Positions 7,660 through 14,183 of a stretch of 17,346 nt of DNA are shown piece after piece. A model generated the notes under the pieces. That model made no database searches. It worked only from the letters and a program-made list of their open reading frames with translations, and had not been told where the DNA came from. A program made the position numbers and the translations under genes. Each line of letters starts with the position of its first letter. Position 1 is the stretch's first letter. This stretch comes from JAWLFY01 sp964462125 (lineage in GTDB: Bacteria; Planctomycetota; Planctomycetia; Pirellulales; Pirellulaceae), in contig CAYWXT010000107.1 of the NCBI GenBank assembly GCA_964462125.1, positions 1 through 17,346 on the forward strand, written 5' to 3'.

Positions 7660-8616
7660 CTAGCGATAGATCGAACCGCCCGCCGGAGACGTGCTCCCTG
7701 AGGGATAGTCCGTGCCGCTGGAGGTGCTTCCTGGGGTGTAGCCGTCCGACGCCGGCGTGAATGACGAGGAGGGCAACGTCGCGCTCGGTGTCGAATCGTC
7801 GCTGGTTCCTTCCGTTGCCGACTTCGACGAAGCGATCGTCGCACTCCGCTCGCCAGCGGCACCGCTGGAATCCGTCTCGTCGGAGGGCTCGTCGGACGAC
7901 GAGGCCAGCCCTGGCGGCAGGGTATAGCCGGACGAGCTGTCTTCGTTCGACACCTTCTGAACCGGTGAGCTCGCCGCCGAAGCGGACGGTGAAGAGCTTC
8001 CGCCCTCGCCTGCCAACGACGGCATCGCGTAGGACGGAGCCGTTCCTTTCCCCCCAGATGCGGAGCCGGACGCGTCGAAGCCAGCCGCAATGCTCGACGC
8101 CGCACGGCTCGACGTCTTGGGGCTCTCGGCACCGGTCCCAGAAGCGGGCATGTCGGTTGAAGGAGACGACGACTTCGGTGCCCCATAAAACCCGTTGGCC
8201 TGGGCGGCGGCTAAGTTGGTCGCCGGTGATCCCTCCGGGGTGCCCATGTCGATCTCCGCCCCGGCAATGGTGTCCGTCGTCGGCGTTTGACCAGGACTCG
8301 ATTGCCCCAGAGCCGCTTGCCCCAGAGCCGCTTGACTCGGAGCCGACCCGGACTTGGAGCGACCGGAGGGGGACGTTTCCGGGGGCGCCGCGCCGCCGGC
8401 GATCGAATCGATCGCCTGGGGCGTCGCCTTCGATGACGGGGGAACGGGGTAGGTCGTCGTCGGACCGCTCCCGGCAAGGGCTTCGGCGGAGGGTTCACGA
8501 TTCCAGCCGAACATTCCGAGCCCCGGAGAGGAGCTCCGACATCCGGTGGCTGTCACCGCGGCGAGGGCGCAACCGACCAGAGCGGCACGAGTCCGTTTCG
8601 AATTTTTGTTAAGCAT
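7660..8616 (-). CDS. Ser/Gly/Pro-rich lipoprotein of unknown function
   Basis: I do not recognise this protein. ATG 8616 (318 aa) is preferred over the frame opening at 8652 because it puts the signal sequence at the N-terminus: Lys/Arg residues, a hydrophobic core, then 'TATGC' with a likely lipidated Cys26. The rest is low complexity, dominated by Ser, Gly, Ala, Thr and Pro. It has no further membrane segment and no domain I can name. A perfect 15-bp tandem repeat encodes two AALGQ units. The composition suggests a disordered, surface-anchored spacer or a cell-wall-associated protein. It ends 20 bases from the convergent pyrK-like gene. The reading frame is kept open throughout and the stop is clean, which argues that it is a real gene. 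Confidence 0.7.
   Translation of the reverse strand: MLNKNSKRTRAALVGCALAAVTATGCRSSSPGLGMFGWNREPSAEALAGSGPTTTYPVPPSSKATPQAIDSIAGGAAPPETSPSGRSKSGSAPSQAALGQAALGQSSPGQTPTTDTIAGAEIDMGTPEGSPATNLAAAQANGFYGAPKSSSPSTDMPASGTGAESPKTSSRAASSIAAGFDASGSASGGKGTAPSYAMPSLAGEGGSSSPSASAASSPVQKVSNEDSSSGYTLPPGLASSSDEPSDETDSSGAAGERSATIASSKSATEGTSDDSTPSATLPSSSFTPASDGYTPGSTSSGTDYPSGSTSPAGGSIYR
8302..8331. repeat. 15-bp tandem repeat, two perfect copies
   Basis: 8302-8316 and 8317-8331 are identical. They lie in frame in the Ser-rich lipoprotein gene and encode a duplicated Ala/Leu/Gly/Gln unit. The following bases keep partial similarity, so an older third copy is possible. Confidence 0.9.
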
Positions 8617-8873
8617 CCCTGCCCACTCTCGTTCAACGTTCCAAACCGACAACGTCTAGTTTTTTTCTTCGGACGAGGGATCGCCAGCAGATCAGAAAAA
8701 CAATCAAGATCGCCACAGGTTCCTCGCCCGATCATTGGCTGCCCCCCATGTCGCCGGGACCGTAGGACTTTGTCGAATCGAGTGTCAATGGCAGCTCGGA
8801 CGGGTTCCCCCGGCGAGACGAACGGGATCCTTCGCTATCCTCGAACCAACCGACACCGAGCACGCGCCCCGAC

Positions 8874-8877
8874 AGGA
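8874..8877 (+). promoter_or_regulatory. Ribosome binding site deciding the mgtE start
   Basis: AGGA (followed by A) lies 5 bases before GTG 8883 but 14 bases before the in-frame ATG at 8892. The spacing favours the GTG start. Confidence 0.55.
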
Positions 8878-8882
8878 ATCAC

Positions 8883-10262
8883 GTGACTGAGATGAACGAA
8901 TCCGTCCACACCGCCAGCGAGCCCTGGAATGAGCTGGCACAGCTGCTCGAATCCGGCACCCCCGAGCAGCTGGAACCATGGATCGCCGACCGTTCGCCAC
9001 ACGATCTGCCGCTGATCGTCTCCCGGCTCGACGACACGCAGCGCTCCGAATTGGTCGCTGGAATTTCGCCCGAGGCCGCTGCCGACTTGCTGGAGCATCT
9101 GCCGCTGGTCCAGGCGGTCCAACTGGTCGAAGAGGCACCGCAGGCCGACGTCGCGGCGATCATCGATCACCTGCCCAGCGACCAGCAGGCGGACCTGCTG
9201 ACGGAGCTGAAGGAGGAGGACGCCGAGGCAATCCTGCAGCAGATGACGCCCACCGAAGCGGCCTCGGCGCGGCGGCTCAGCGAGTACGAGGACGATGTCG
9301 CTGGCGGCTTGATGGTCAACGAGTACCTGCGGTATCGGATCGAAGATACCGTCGCCGATGTGATCGCTGACCTGGAGTCCAAGGCGGACGAGTATCGCGA
9401 CTACGAGGTCCAGTATGCCTACGTCTGCGACCGCGTGGGGACCTTGCAGGGAGTGCTGCGGATGCGGGATTTGCTGCTCGCCAGACGGCCACAAGCGGTG
9501 GGATCGCTGATGATCCGCGATCCCCTCTCGGTCCGTGACGATACGCCTCTGGAAGAGCTGCACGAGTTCTTCGAAGACCATTCGTTCCTCGGCGTTCCCG
9601 TTGTCGCCGATGGCGGGCGACTGGTCGGCGTGCTGCTGCGGCGGGCGGTCGATGAGGCCTGGTCCGAAGCGCACGATCGAGCCTACATGAAAAGCCGCGG
9701 AATCGTCTCCGGGGAAGAAATTCGCTCGATGCCGCTGTGGCCCCGAACCAGCCGGCGAATGGTCTGGTTGGTCGGCAACATCGGGCTGAACGTGATCGCG
9801 GCCAGCGTCATCGCCTACTACGAATCGACGCTCGAGGCGGTGATCGCACTGGCGCTGTTCTTGCCGATCGTCTCGGACATGAGCGGCAACGTCGGCACCC
9901 AAGCGGCGGCGGTTTCGATCCGTGAATTGATCCTCGGCGTGGTCCGTCCCCGCGATGCGCTCCGCGTGATTCGCAGTGAGCTGCTGGTCGGGCTGATCAA
10001 CGGGATCGTCGTCGGCATCATCCTCGGAGCGGTCGCCTGGGCGTGGGACGGCAACCCCGTGTTGGGCCTGGTGATCTGCGCGGCAATGTCGCTCAATACA
10101 TTGATCTCCGGCGCCGTCGGCGGAATCACCCCTCTGCTCCTCCGCCACTGGGGAGCCGACCCGGCCGTCGCCTCCGGCCCCCTGCTGACCACCGTCACCG
10201 ATATGTGCGGCTTCTTTATGGTCCTCGGCATCGCCACCGCGATGCTCAAGTACCTCATCTAA
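8883..10262 (+). CDS. mgtE: MgtE-family magnesium transporter
   Basis: MgtE is a homodimeric inner-membrane Mg2+ channel gated by Mg2+ bound to its cytosolic domains. The 459-aa product has the full layout. An acidic helical N domain (about 1-140) has repeated 'LVAGISPEAAADLLEHLP'-type helices and 'DDVAGGLMVNEY'. Two CBS domains follow (about 140-270; the second begins 'MIRDPLSVRDDTPLEELHEFF'), then about five membrane helices from residue 295 on. 'LPIVSDMSGNVGTQ' and 'SGAVGGITPLLL' line the pore, and D440 in 'TVTDMCGFF' corresponds to the pore Asp (D432) of Thermus MgtE. The GTG start is preferred because of the ribosome binding site. The gene is divergent from the Ser-rich lipoprotein and convergent with ubiA, 12 bases away. 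I saw no M-box Mg2+ riboswitch in the upstream 230 bases. Confidence 0.94.
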   Translation: MTEMNESVHTASEPWNELAQLLESGTPEQLEPWIADRSPHDLPLIVSRLDDTQRSELVAGISPEAAADLLEHLPLVQAVQLVEEAPQADVAAIIDHLPSDQQADLLTELKEEDAEAILQQMTPTEAASARRLSEYEDDVAGGLMVNEYLRYRIEDTVADVIADLESKADEYRDYEVQYAYVCDRVGTLQGVLRMRDLLLARRPQAVGSLMIRDPLSVRDDTPLEELHEFFEDHSFLGVPVVADGGRLVGVLLRRAVDEAWSEAHDRAYMKSRGIVSGEEIRSMPLWPRTSRRMVWLVGNIGLNVIAASVIAYYESTLEAVIALALFLPIVSDMSGNVGTQAAAVSIRELILGVVRPRDALRVIRSELLVGLINGIVVGIILGAVAWAWDGNPVLGLVICAAMSLNTLISGAVGGITPLLLRHWGADPAVASGPLLTTVTDMCGFFMVLGIATAMLKYLI

Positions 10263-10274
10263 ACGGGCGAAACG

Positions 10275-11258
10275 TCAGGATGGGGGCATCAAAAACCAGC
10301 AGTCGACAATCCCGCCGGTCATGATCAACAGGCTGATCAGGGCATTGGTGTCAAAGAAAGCCTGATTGACACGGTCCAGGTCGTGCGGACGTACCAACCA
10401 ATGCTGCCGAACGACCAAGCAACCCACCAGCGCGACCGTTGCCCAAAACAGGATCCCGAGTCCCGCTGCCGCCGCGACCCAGGGCAACATGACCAGGAAC
10501 ACCAGCATCACAACATGCAACGCCCCGGCGATTCGCAATGCGCCGGCAATCCCAAACCGAACCGGCACGCTGTGCAACCCCTCCCCGACATCGAACCCCG
10601 CGTCCTGGCAGGCGTAAATGATGTCGAACCCGGTGACCCAACAGGCGACCGCAGCGGCCAGCACCAGCGGCGGCAACAGATCGGCCGGGGCCAACACCGA
10701 CTCGGTCCCCCGAATCGCCAACCAGACACAAATCGGGGCCAAGCTGAGTGCCACGCCAAGCCACAAATGGGCGGCGGCGGTAAACCGCTTCGCAAGACTG
10801 TAGCCGCACAGGAACAGCAACACCGGCACGGCGAGGACCAGCGGCAACGGGTTGGGAAGAAACAACGCCGTGGAAGCGACAAAGCCGATTCCACACCCCA
10901 GCGTGAACAGCCAAACCTCCCCACGCGACAGAATCCCCGCCGGTAGATGCCGCCCCGACGTCCGCGGATTCCTGGTGTCGATCCGGTGATCGACCACACG
11001 GTTGAATGCCATCGCGGCGCTGCGGGCAAAGACCATGCAAAGCAGGATTGCGACCACGTCACGCACGCGAACCCCAGGGGGCTCCCCGGAAGGAAGCGGC
11101 GCCGCGACCGCCATCGCGGTCGCAAGCACCGCAAAGGGAAGCGCAAAGATCGTGTGAGAGAAACGGACCAGTCCCAACCAATGCCGAATCGTTTCGGCCC
11201 AGCCTCGCGGCGGAACCCTCTCGGAACCGGACACCTCCGCGTCACGCCCTCGGCTCAC
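10275..11258 (-). CDS. ubiA: UbiA-family polyprenyltransferase (MqnP-like)
   Basis: This integral membrane enzyme attaches a polyprenyl chain to an aromatic acid during quinone synthesis. The 327-aa product has the two Asp-rich motifs that bind Mg-prenyl diphosphate: N86-RVV-D90-HRI-D94 followed by 'NPRTSGRHLPAG', and D212-IIYACQ-D219-AGF-D223 followed by 'GLHSVP'. About eight or nine hydrophobic helices are visible. The pattern fits the 'putative 4-hydroxybenzoate polyprenyltransferase' subfamily, which includes MqnP of the futalosine menaquinone pathway. I favour MqnP because planctomycetes generally make menaquinone; this is inference. The start is GTG 11258, overlapping the ubiX stop by four bases (GTGA). 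The frame is open further upstream, but only as a shadow of ubiX. The G-rich stretch just before the GTG is too close to be a convincing ribosome binding site, so coupling to ubiX is likely. Confidence 0.88.
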   Translation of the reverse strand: MSRGRDAEVSGSERVPPRGWAETIRHWLGLVRFSHTIFALPFAVLATAMAVAAPLPSGEPPGVRVRDVVAILLCMVFARSAAMAFNRVVDHRIDTRNPRTSGRHLPAGILSRGEVWLFTLGCGIGFVASTALFLPNPLPLVLAVPVLLFLCGYSLAKRFTAAAHLWLGVALSLAPICVWLAIRGTESVLAPADLLPPLVLAAAVACWVTGFDIIYACQDAGFDVGEGLHSVPVRFGIAGALRIAGALHVVMLVFLVMLPWVAAAAGLGILFWATVALVGCLVVRQHWLVRPHDLDRVNQAFFDTNALISLLIMTGGIVDCWFLMPPS

Positions 11259-11929
11259 GATTCCCCCCAGCGTCCGATCAAGGCGTTGTCGATTCCCAAT
11301 TCGTCCAGGATGCGGCTGACAATGAAGTCGACGATCGAGTCGAGCGACTCCACGCCGTGATACCAACCCGGCATCGCGGGAAGCAGCACCGCACCCGCCT
11401 CCGCAACCCGACGCATGTTGTCTAACTGCAACACGCTGACAGGCGTCTCCCGTGGAACCAAGACCAACGTGCGACGCTCCTTCAAGTGCACCTCCGCTGC
11501 CCGCTGGATCAAGTTCGACGCCGCTGCCCGCGCGATGCCGCTCAAGGTGCTGCCGCTGCAAGGACAAACCACCATCGCGTCGGTCGGAAAGGAACCGCTG
11601 GCGATCGGTGTCAGGTAATCGTCGTATTGGTGAAACTTCAAGCGTTCGGGCACCCCCGTTTCGAATGCCAGCGACGCGGCCGCATGTTCCCCGGCAGCCG
11701 ATGACCATCCAGGGCGGAACTGGAGCAGTTCCATGAGGTCGGGACCGCGAACATCGACGTTCAGCCCCAGCTCCTGACGTATCACCGCCGCTCCACTGGG
11801 GCTGACCGTCAAGTGTATCTCGACGTCGGATCTCGCAAGCACCTGCAACAACCGAATGGCATACGGTGCACCGCTGGCCCCCGTCATCGCCAGCACCACC
11901 CGCCTCGGCCGTCGACCCGATTCACTCAC
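11255..11929 (-). CDS. ubiX: UbiX-family flavin prenyltransferase
   Basis: UbiX joins a dimethylallyl group to FMN to make prenylated FMN, the cofactor of UbiD-type decarboxylases. The 224-aa product has the family's FMN loop 'TGASGAPYA' (16-24), 'HLTVSPSGAAVI', 'VVCPCSGSTLSGIARAAASNLIQRAAEV' (120-147), 'LVLVPRETPVS' with E161, and 'PAMPGWYH' near the end. The length is slightly above the usual 190-210 aa. It starts at GTG 11929, which overlaps the ubiE stop by four bases. Its own stop overlaps the ubiA start in the same way. The UbiD/MqnL decarboxylase it would serve is not in this window. Confidence 0.93.
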   Translation of the reverse strand: MSESGRRPRRVVLAMTGASGAPYAIRLLQVLARSDVEIHLTVSPSGAAVIRQELGLNVDVRGPDLMELLQFRPGWSSAAGEHAAASLAFETGVPERLKFHQYDDYLTPIASGSFPTDAMVVCPCSGSTLSGIARAAASNLIQRAAEVHLKERRTLVLVPRETPVSVLQLDNMRRVAEAGAVLLPAMPGWYHGVESLDSIVDFIVSRILDELGIDNALIGRWGES

Positions 11930-12750
11930 GTCGTGTGACCTGTCACTTGTGATTCGTCACTCGCCGCCAGCGGCTTAATCCCTTCATAAATCGTCGCCAC
12001 CCCCAATGTCAAAGGCGTGTAGGTGACGTCGATCAACCCCGCTTGGAACATCCGGTCGGCCAAGACCTGGCCGCAAGGAAACTCGCCAACCGACTCCGGC
12101 AGGTACTGGTACGCCGACTTGTCATTGCGGGCCAACCATTGTCCGACCCGTGGCAAAACGTGCCGGAAATAAAACCGATAGGTATGCGACAAAACGGGCA
12201 CGGTCGGCTGGGAGAACTCCAACACCACCACCTGACCTCCAGGCCGGCAGACGCGCGTCATCTCCCGCAACCCTACATCGGTATCAGCGACATTCCGCAG
12301 GCCAAAGGCGACGGTGACGCACTGGAACGTGTCATCGGCGAACGGCAACTGCTGCGCGTCCGCCTCGATGAACTCCGCGGTGGACGCCGTCGGCTTGATT
12401 CCGGCCGCCTGCTTCATCGCCTTGTCACGCGCGATCTCCAGCATCGCGTGACAAAAATCACTCCCCAAAACGCGCGTGCTGGACTTGGCTCCCCTGGCAA
12501 TCGCCAACGCCAAGTCCCCCGTACCGGTGCACACATCCAGAACGGGGAAGTCATCCCGCAGCTGCAGACGCCCCACCGCCCGGCGCCGCCAGTACCTGTC
12601 GATGTTCAGCGACAGCAGATGGTTCATCAGGTCATAGCGGGGAGCGATCTGGCGAAACATCTCGCGGACCCGCGAGCCGCTCTTGTCAACGACGCTGGTG
12701 GGGACGCGATCCGCGGCGTTCGGGGAGGACTCAGGGGAGGATTCAGCCAC
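11926..12750 (-). CDS. ubiE: UbiE/MenG quinone C-methyltransferase
   Basis: It methylates demethylmenaquinone (or a ubiquinone precursor) using S-adenosylmethionine. From GTG 12750 the product is 274 aa. 'MFRQIAPRYDLMNHLLSLNIDRYWRR' (31-56) is the family opening, 'VLDVCTGTGDLAL' (70-82) the SAM-binding motif, 'DAQQLPFADDTFQCVTVAFGLRNVAD' (131-156) motif II and the UbiE signature, and 'RPGGQVVVLEFSQP' (169-182) motif III. The C-terminal 'YQYLPESVGEFP' is also conserved. The start is uncertain: the frame stays open up to at least 12909, into the 3' end of the PfpI gene, but the extra residues have no family likeness and no ribosome binding site is visible. As the first of three genes with GTGA overlaps, it probably heads a translation-coupled quinone unit. 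Confidence 0.91.
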   Translation of the reverse strand: MAESSPESSPNAADRVPTSVVDKSGSRVREMFRQIAPRYDLMNHLLSLNIDRYWRRRAVGRLQLRDDFPVLDVCTGTGDLALAIARGAKSSTRVLGSDFCHAMLEIARDKAMKQAAGIKPTASTAEFIEADAQQLPFADDTFQCVTVAFGLRNVADTDVGLREMTRVCRPGGQVVVLEFSQPTVPVLSHTYRFYFRHVLPRVGQWLARNDKSAYQYLPESVGEFPCGQVLADRMFQAGLIDVTYTPLTLGVATIYEGIKPLAASDESQVTGHTT

Positions 12751-12860
12751 GTTGGAATGCTTGAAGCAGAGGTTAGGATCGGACGGGGCCAGCGAGCGTT
12801 CATTCGGGCCGGCAGTTGGCCGCACCCAACGGTCATCCCATTGTAAATCAAAGAAATCCC

Positions 12861-13403
12861 TCAATCCGTCGATGCCGACCCCACCAGCAGCCCGATCAGG
12901 GCGCGGCAAAAATCGGGAAGGTCGTCCGGGCGGCGGCTAGTGACGTGGTGGCGATCGACGACCACCGCAGCGTCCTCGTACGTCGCTCCAGCATTGACCA
13001 GATCGTCCTTGATCCCCGGCGACCCGGTTACCCGAACGCCTCGATAGACGCCCGCAGATATGGGGATCCAGCCGCCATGACAAATCGACGCGATCGGCTT
13101 CGCGGCCGCATTGAAATTCTGCACCAGCGTCAACACCACCGGGTCGCGACGTACCTTGTCCGGCATGAAGCCACCGGGGACGACCAGGGCGTCAAAGTCC
13201 GACGCATGGATCTCTTTGAAAGAAGCATTGCTAACGCACGGATAGCCGTTCTTGCCACGATAACGGACACCTGCCTCGCGGCCCGCCACTGTTACCTGGG
13301 CACCTGCCTCGATCAGCCGCAGCTTCGGGTACCAAAGTTCGAGGTCTTCGTAGATCTCGCCGGTCAGGATCACGATCTGTTTACCGGATAGTGGTCGGTC
13401 CAT
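12861..13403 (-). CDS. DJ-1/PfpI-family protein
   Basis: The 180-aa product has the normal length of a one-domain PfpI protein. E19 in 'EIYEDLEL', the nucleophile C108 with H109 in 'SICHGGW', and 'PGIKDDLVNAG' match PfpI and its relatives, described as intracellular peptidases or as glycation-repair enzymes. 'DALVVPGGFMPDKVR' is also typical. I cannot tell which activity applies. ATG 13403 is chosen over 13418 and over the longer reading to 13520, because GGAG (minus strand, 13416-13413) lies 9 bases upstream. The gene sits 71 bases after the glnB stop and 110 bases before the ubiE start, on the same strand as both. It could be part of either transcript; no functional link is apparent. Confidence 0.88.
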   Translation of the reverse strand: MDRPLSGKQIVILTGEIYEDLELWYPKLRLIEAGAQVTVAGREAGVRYRGKNGYPCVSNASFKEIHASDFDALVVPGGFMPDKVRRDPVVLTLVQNFNAAAKPIASICHGGWIPISAGVYRGVRVTGSPGIKDDLVNAGATYEDAAVVVDRHHVTSRRPDDLPDFCRALIGLLVGSASTD

Positions 13404-13474
13404 GTGGGCGGACTCCATCGGGGTTGGTGGCACGTTCGTGGTTCGGTGGTCGAGCGGGGCGAAAGCGGGCGAGG

Positions 13475-13822
13475 TTAGATCGCTTCCGAGCCCCGTTCGC
13501 CCGTCCGAATACGGACACAATCGTCCATCGGCAGGACGAAAATCTTGCCGTCACCGATCTCCCCTCCCTCGTCGCTGCGGCCTCCCTCCAAGATCGCATC
13601 GATCGTCGGCTGGACGAACTCTTCGTTGACCGCAATCTGCAGTTGGACCTTGCGGAGCAGATTGACCGCTCGCTCTTGGCCGCGGTAGACGCCGGTCTTT
13701 CCCTTTTGGCGACCAAACCCCTGACAATCCAGGACGGTCAGGCGGTGGACCTCGACCCGCATCAGCGCCTCTTTGACCGATTCGAGTTTACCAGGCTGGA
13801 TGATGGCGATGATCAGCTTCAC
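13475..13822 (-). CDS. glnB: P-II nitrogen regulatory protein
   Basis: P-II is a trimeric sensor of 2-oxoglutarate and ATP/ADP that controls Amt transporters and glutamine synthetase. The 115-aa product has the family core: 'KLIIAIIQPGKLESVKEAL', 'GFGRQKGKTGVYRGQE' with R38, Q39 and K40, the T-loop, 'IGDGKIFVLP' and 'IRTGERGSEAI'. Y46 is kept, but the uridylylation residue Y51 of E. coli GlnB is Arg51 here. The B-loop ('EGGRSDEGGEIGDGK') is about three residues longer than in E. coli. The start is GTG 13822, set by the family N-terminus; the frame is open upstream but without likeness. No ribosome binding site is visible. It follows amt on the same strand after 361 bases. It could be called glnK by its neighbour, but sequence alone does not decide. 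Confidence 0.94.
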   Translation of the reverse strand: MKLIIAIIQPGKLESVKEALMRVEVHRLTVLDCQGFGRQKGKTGVYRGQERAVNLLRKVQLQIAVNEEFVQPTIDAILEGGRSDEGGEIGDGKIFVLPMDDCVRIRTGERGSEAI

Positions 13823-14183
13823 GGGACAGACCGGTGATGCGAGTCGGACATGGGGAGCGCGACAGACTTGAACGCTCTCGATCCTACTGGATTGACTCAC
13901 GAATGAAGATGGGGGTCCGGAATTCAATCGCCCCAAGCTGTGCCGAAGCAACCCGAAGCTGCCGAAGCAACTCTGGGCCGCCACAGAAAAGCGAAGCAGA
14001 AAACCCCGACCCGCGCCGAGTGAGGCGGACACTCCAGCACGGGCGGGGCCTCTTCTGGCCCAGGCAAGAGCCACGAAGCTCGGTTGGACGCCACGGTTCC
14101 ACCGGGTGCCCCGCCGCCACCCGGTGGACACCAGGTGACGACGGGACGGCGGTGGGTAGACGTCGTTGTTGTGCCGCGATCCC
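13823..14183. other. Intergenic region between amt and glnB
   Basis: These 361 bases have no open frame resembling a known protein on either strand. They hold a strong hairpin near the amt end (14098-14128) and a 12-bp direct repeat (13941-13952 and 13960-13971). A separate glnB promoter may lie here; I looked for a sigma-54 type GG-N10-GC element in the glnB direction and found none with the expected context. Confidence 0.5.
14098..14128 (-). terminator. 11-bp perfect hairpin downstream of amt (possible terminator or attenuator)
   Basis: 14098-14108 pairs perfectly with 14118-14128 around a 9-base loop. The stem is mostly G+C. It lies 56 bases past the amt stop in the direction of transcription. 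There is no U run after it, so it is not a textbook intrinsic terminator. It could stabilise the amt mRNA end or partly reduce read-through into glnB. Confidence 0.45.

Noticed and set aside
8653..8882. Mg2+-sensing leader (M-box) before mgtE
   Set aside because: I could not recognise the conserved M-box core in the 230 bases between the divergent genes.
8835..10148. Long open frame (about 437 codons) on the minus strand
   Set aside because: It is antisense to mgtE, whose product is recognisable over its whole length. The antisense product is Asp/Arg/Gln-rich with no family likeness.
11259..11708. Upstream extension of the ubiA frame
   Set aside because: It lies wholly inside ubiX in another frame. 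The prenyltransferase likeness starts only after the GTGA overlap.
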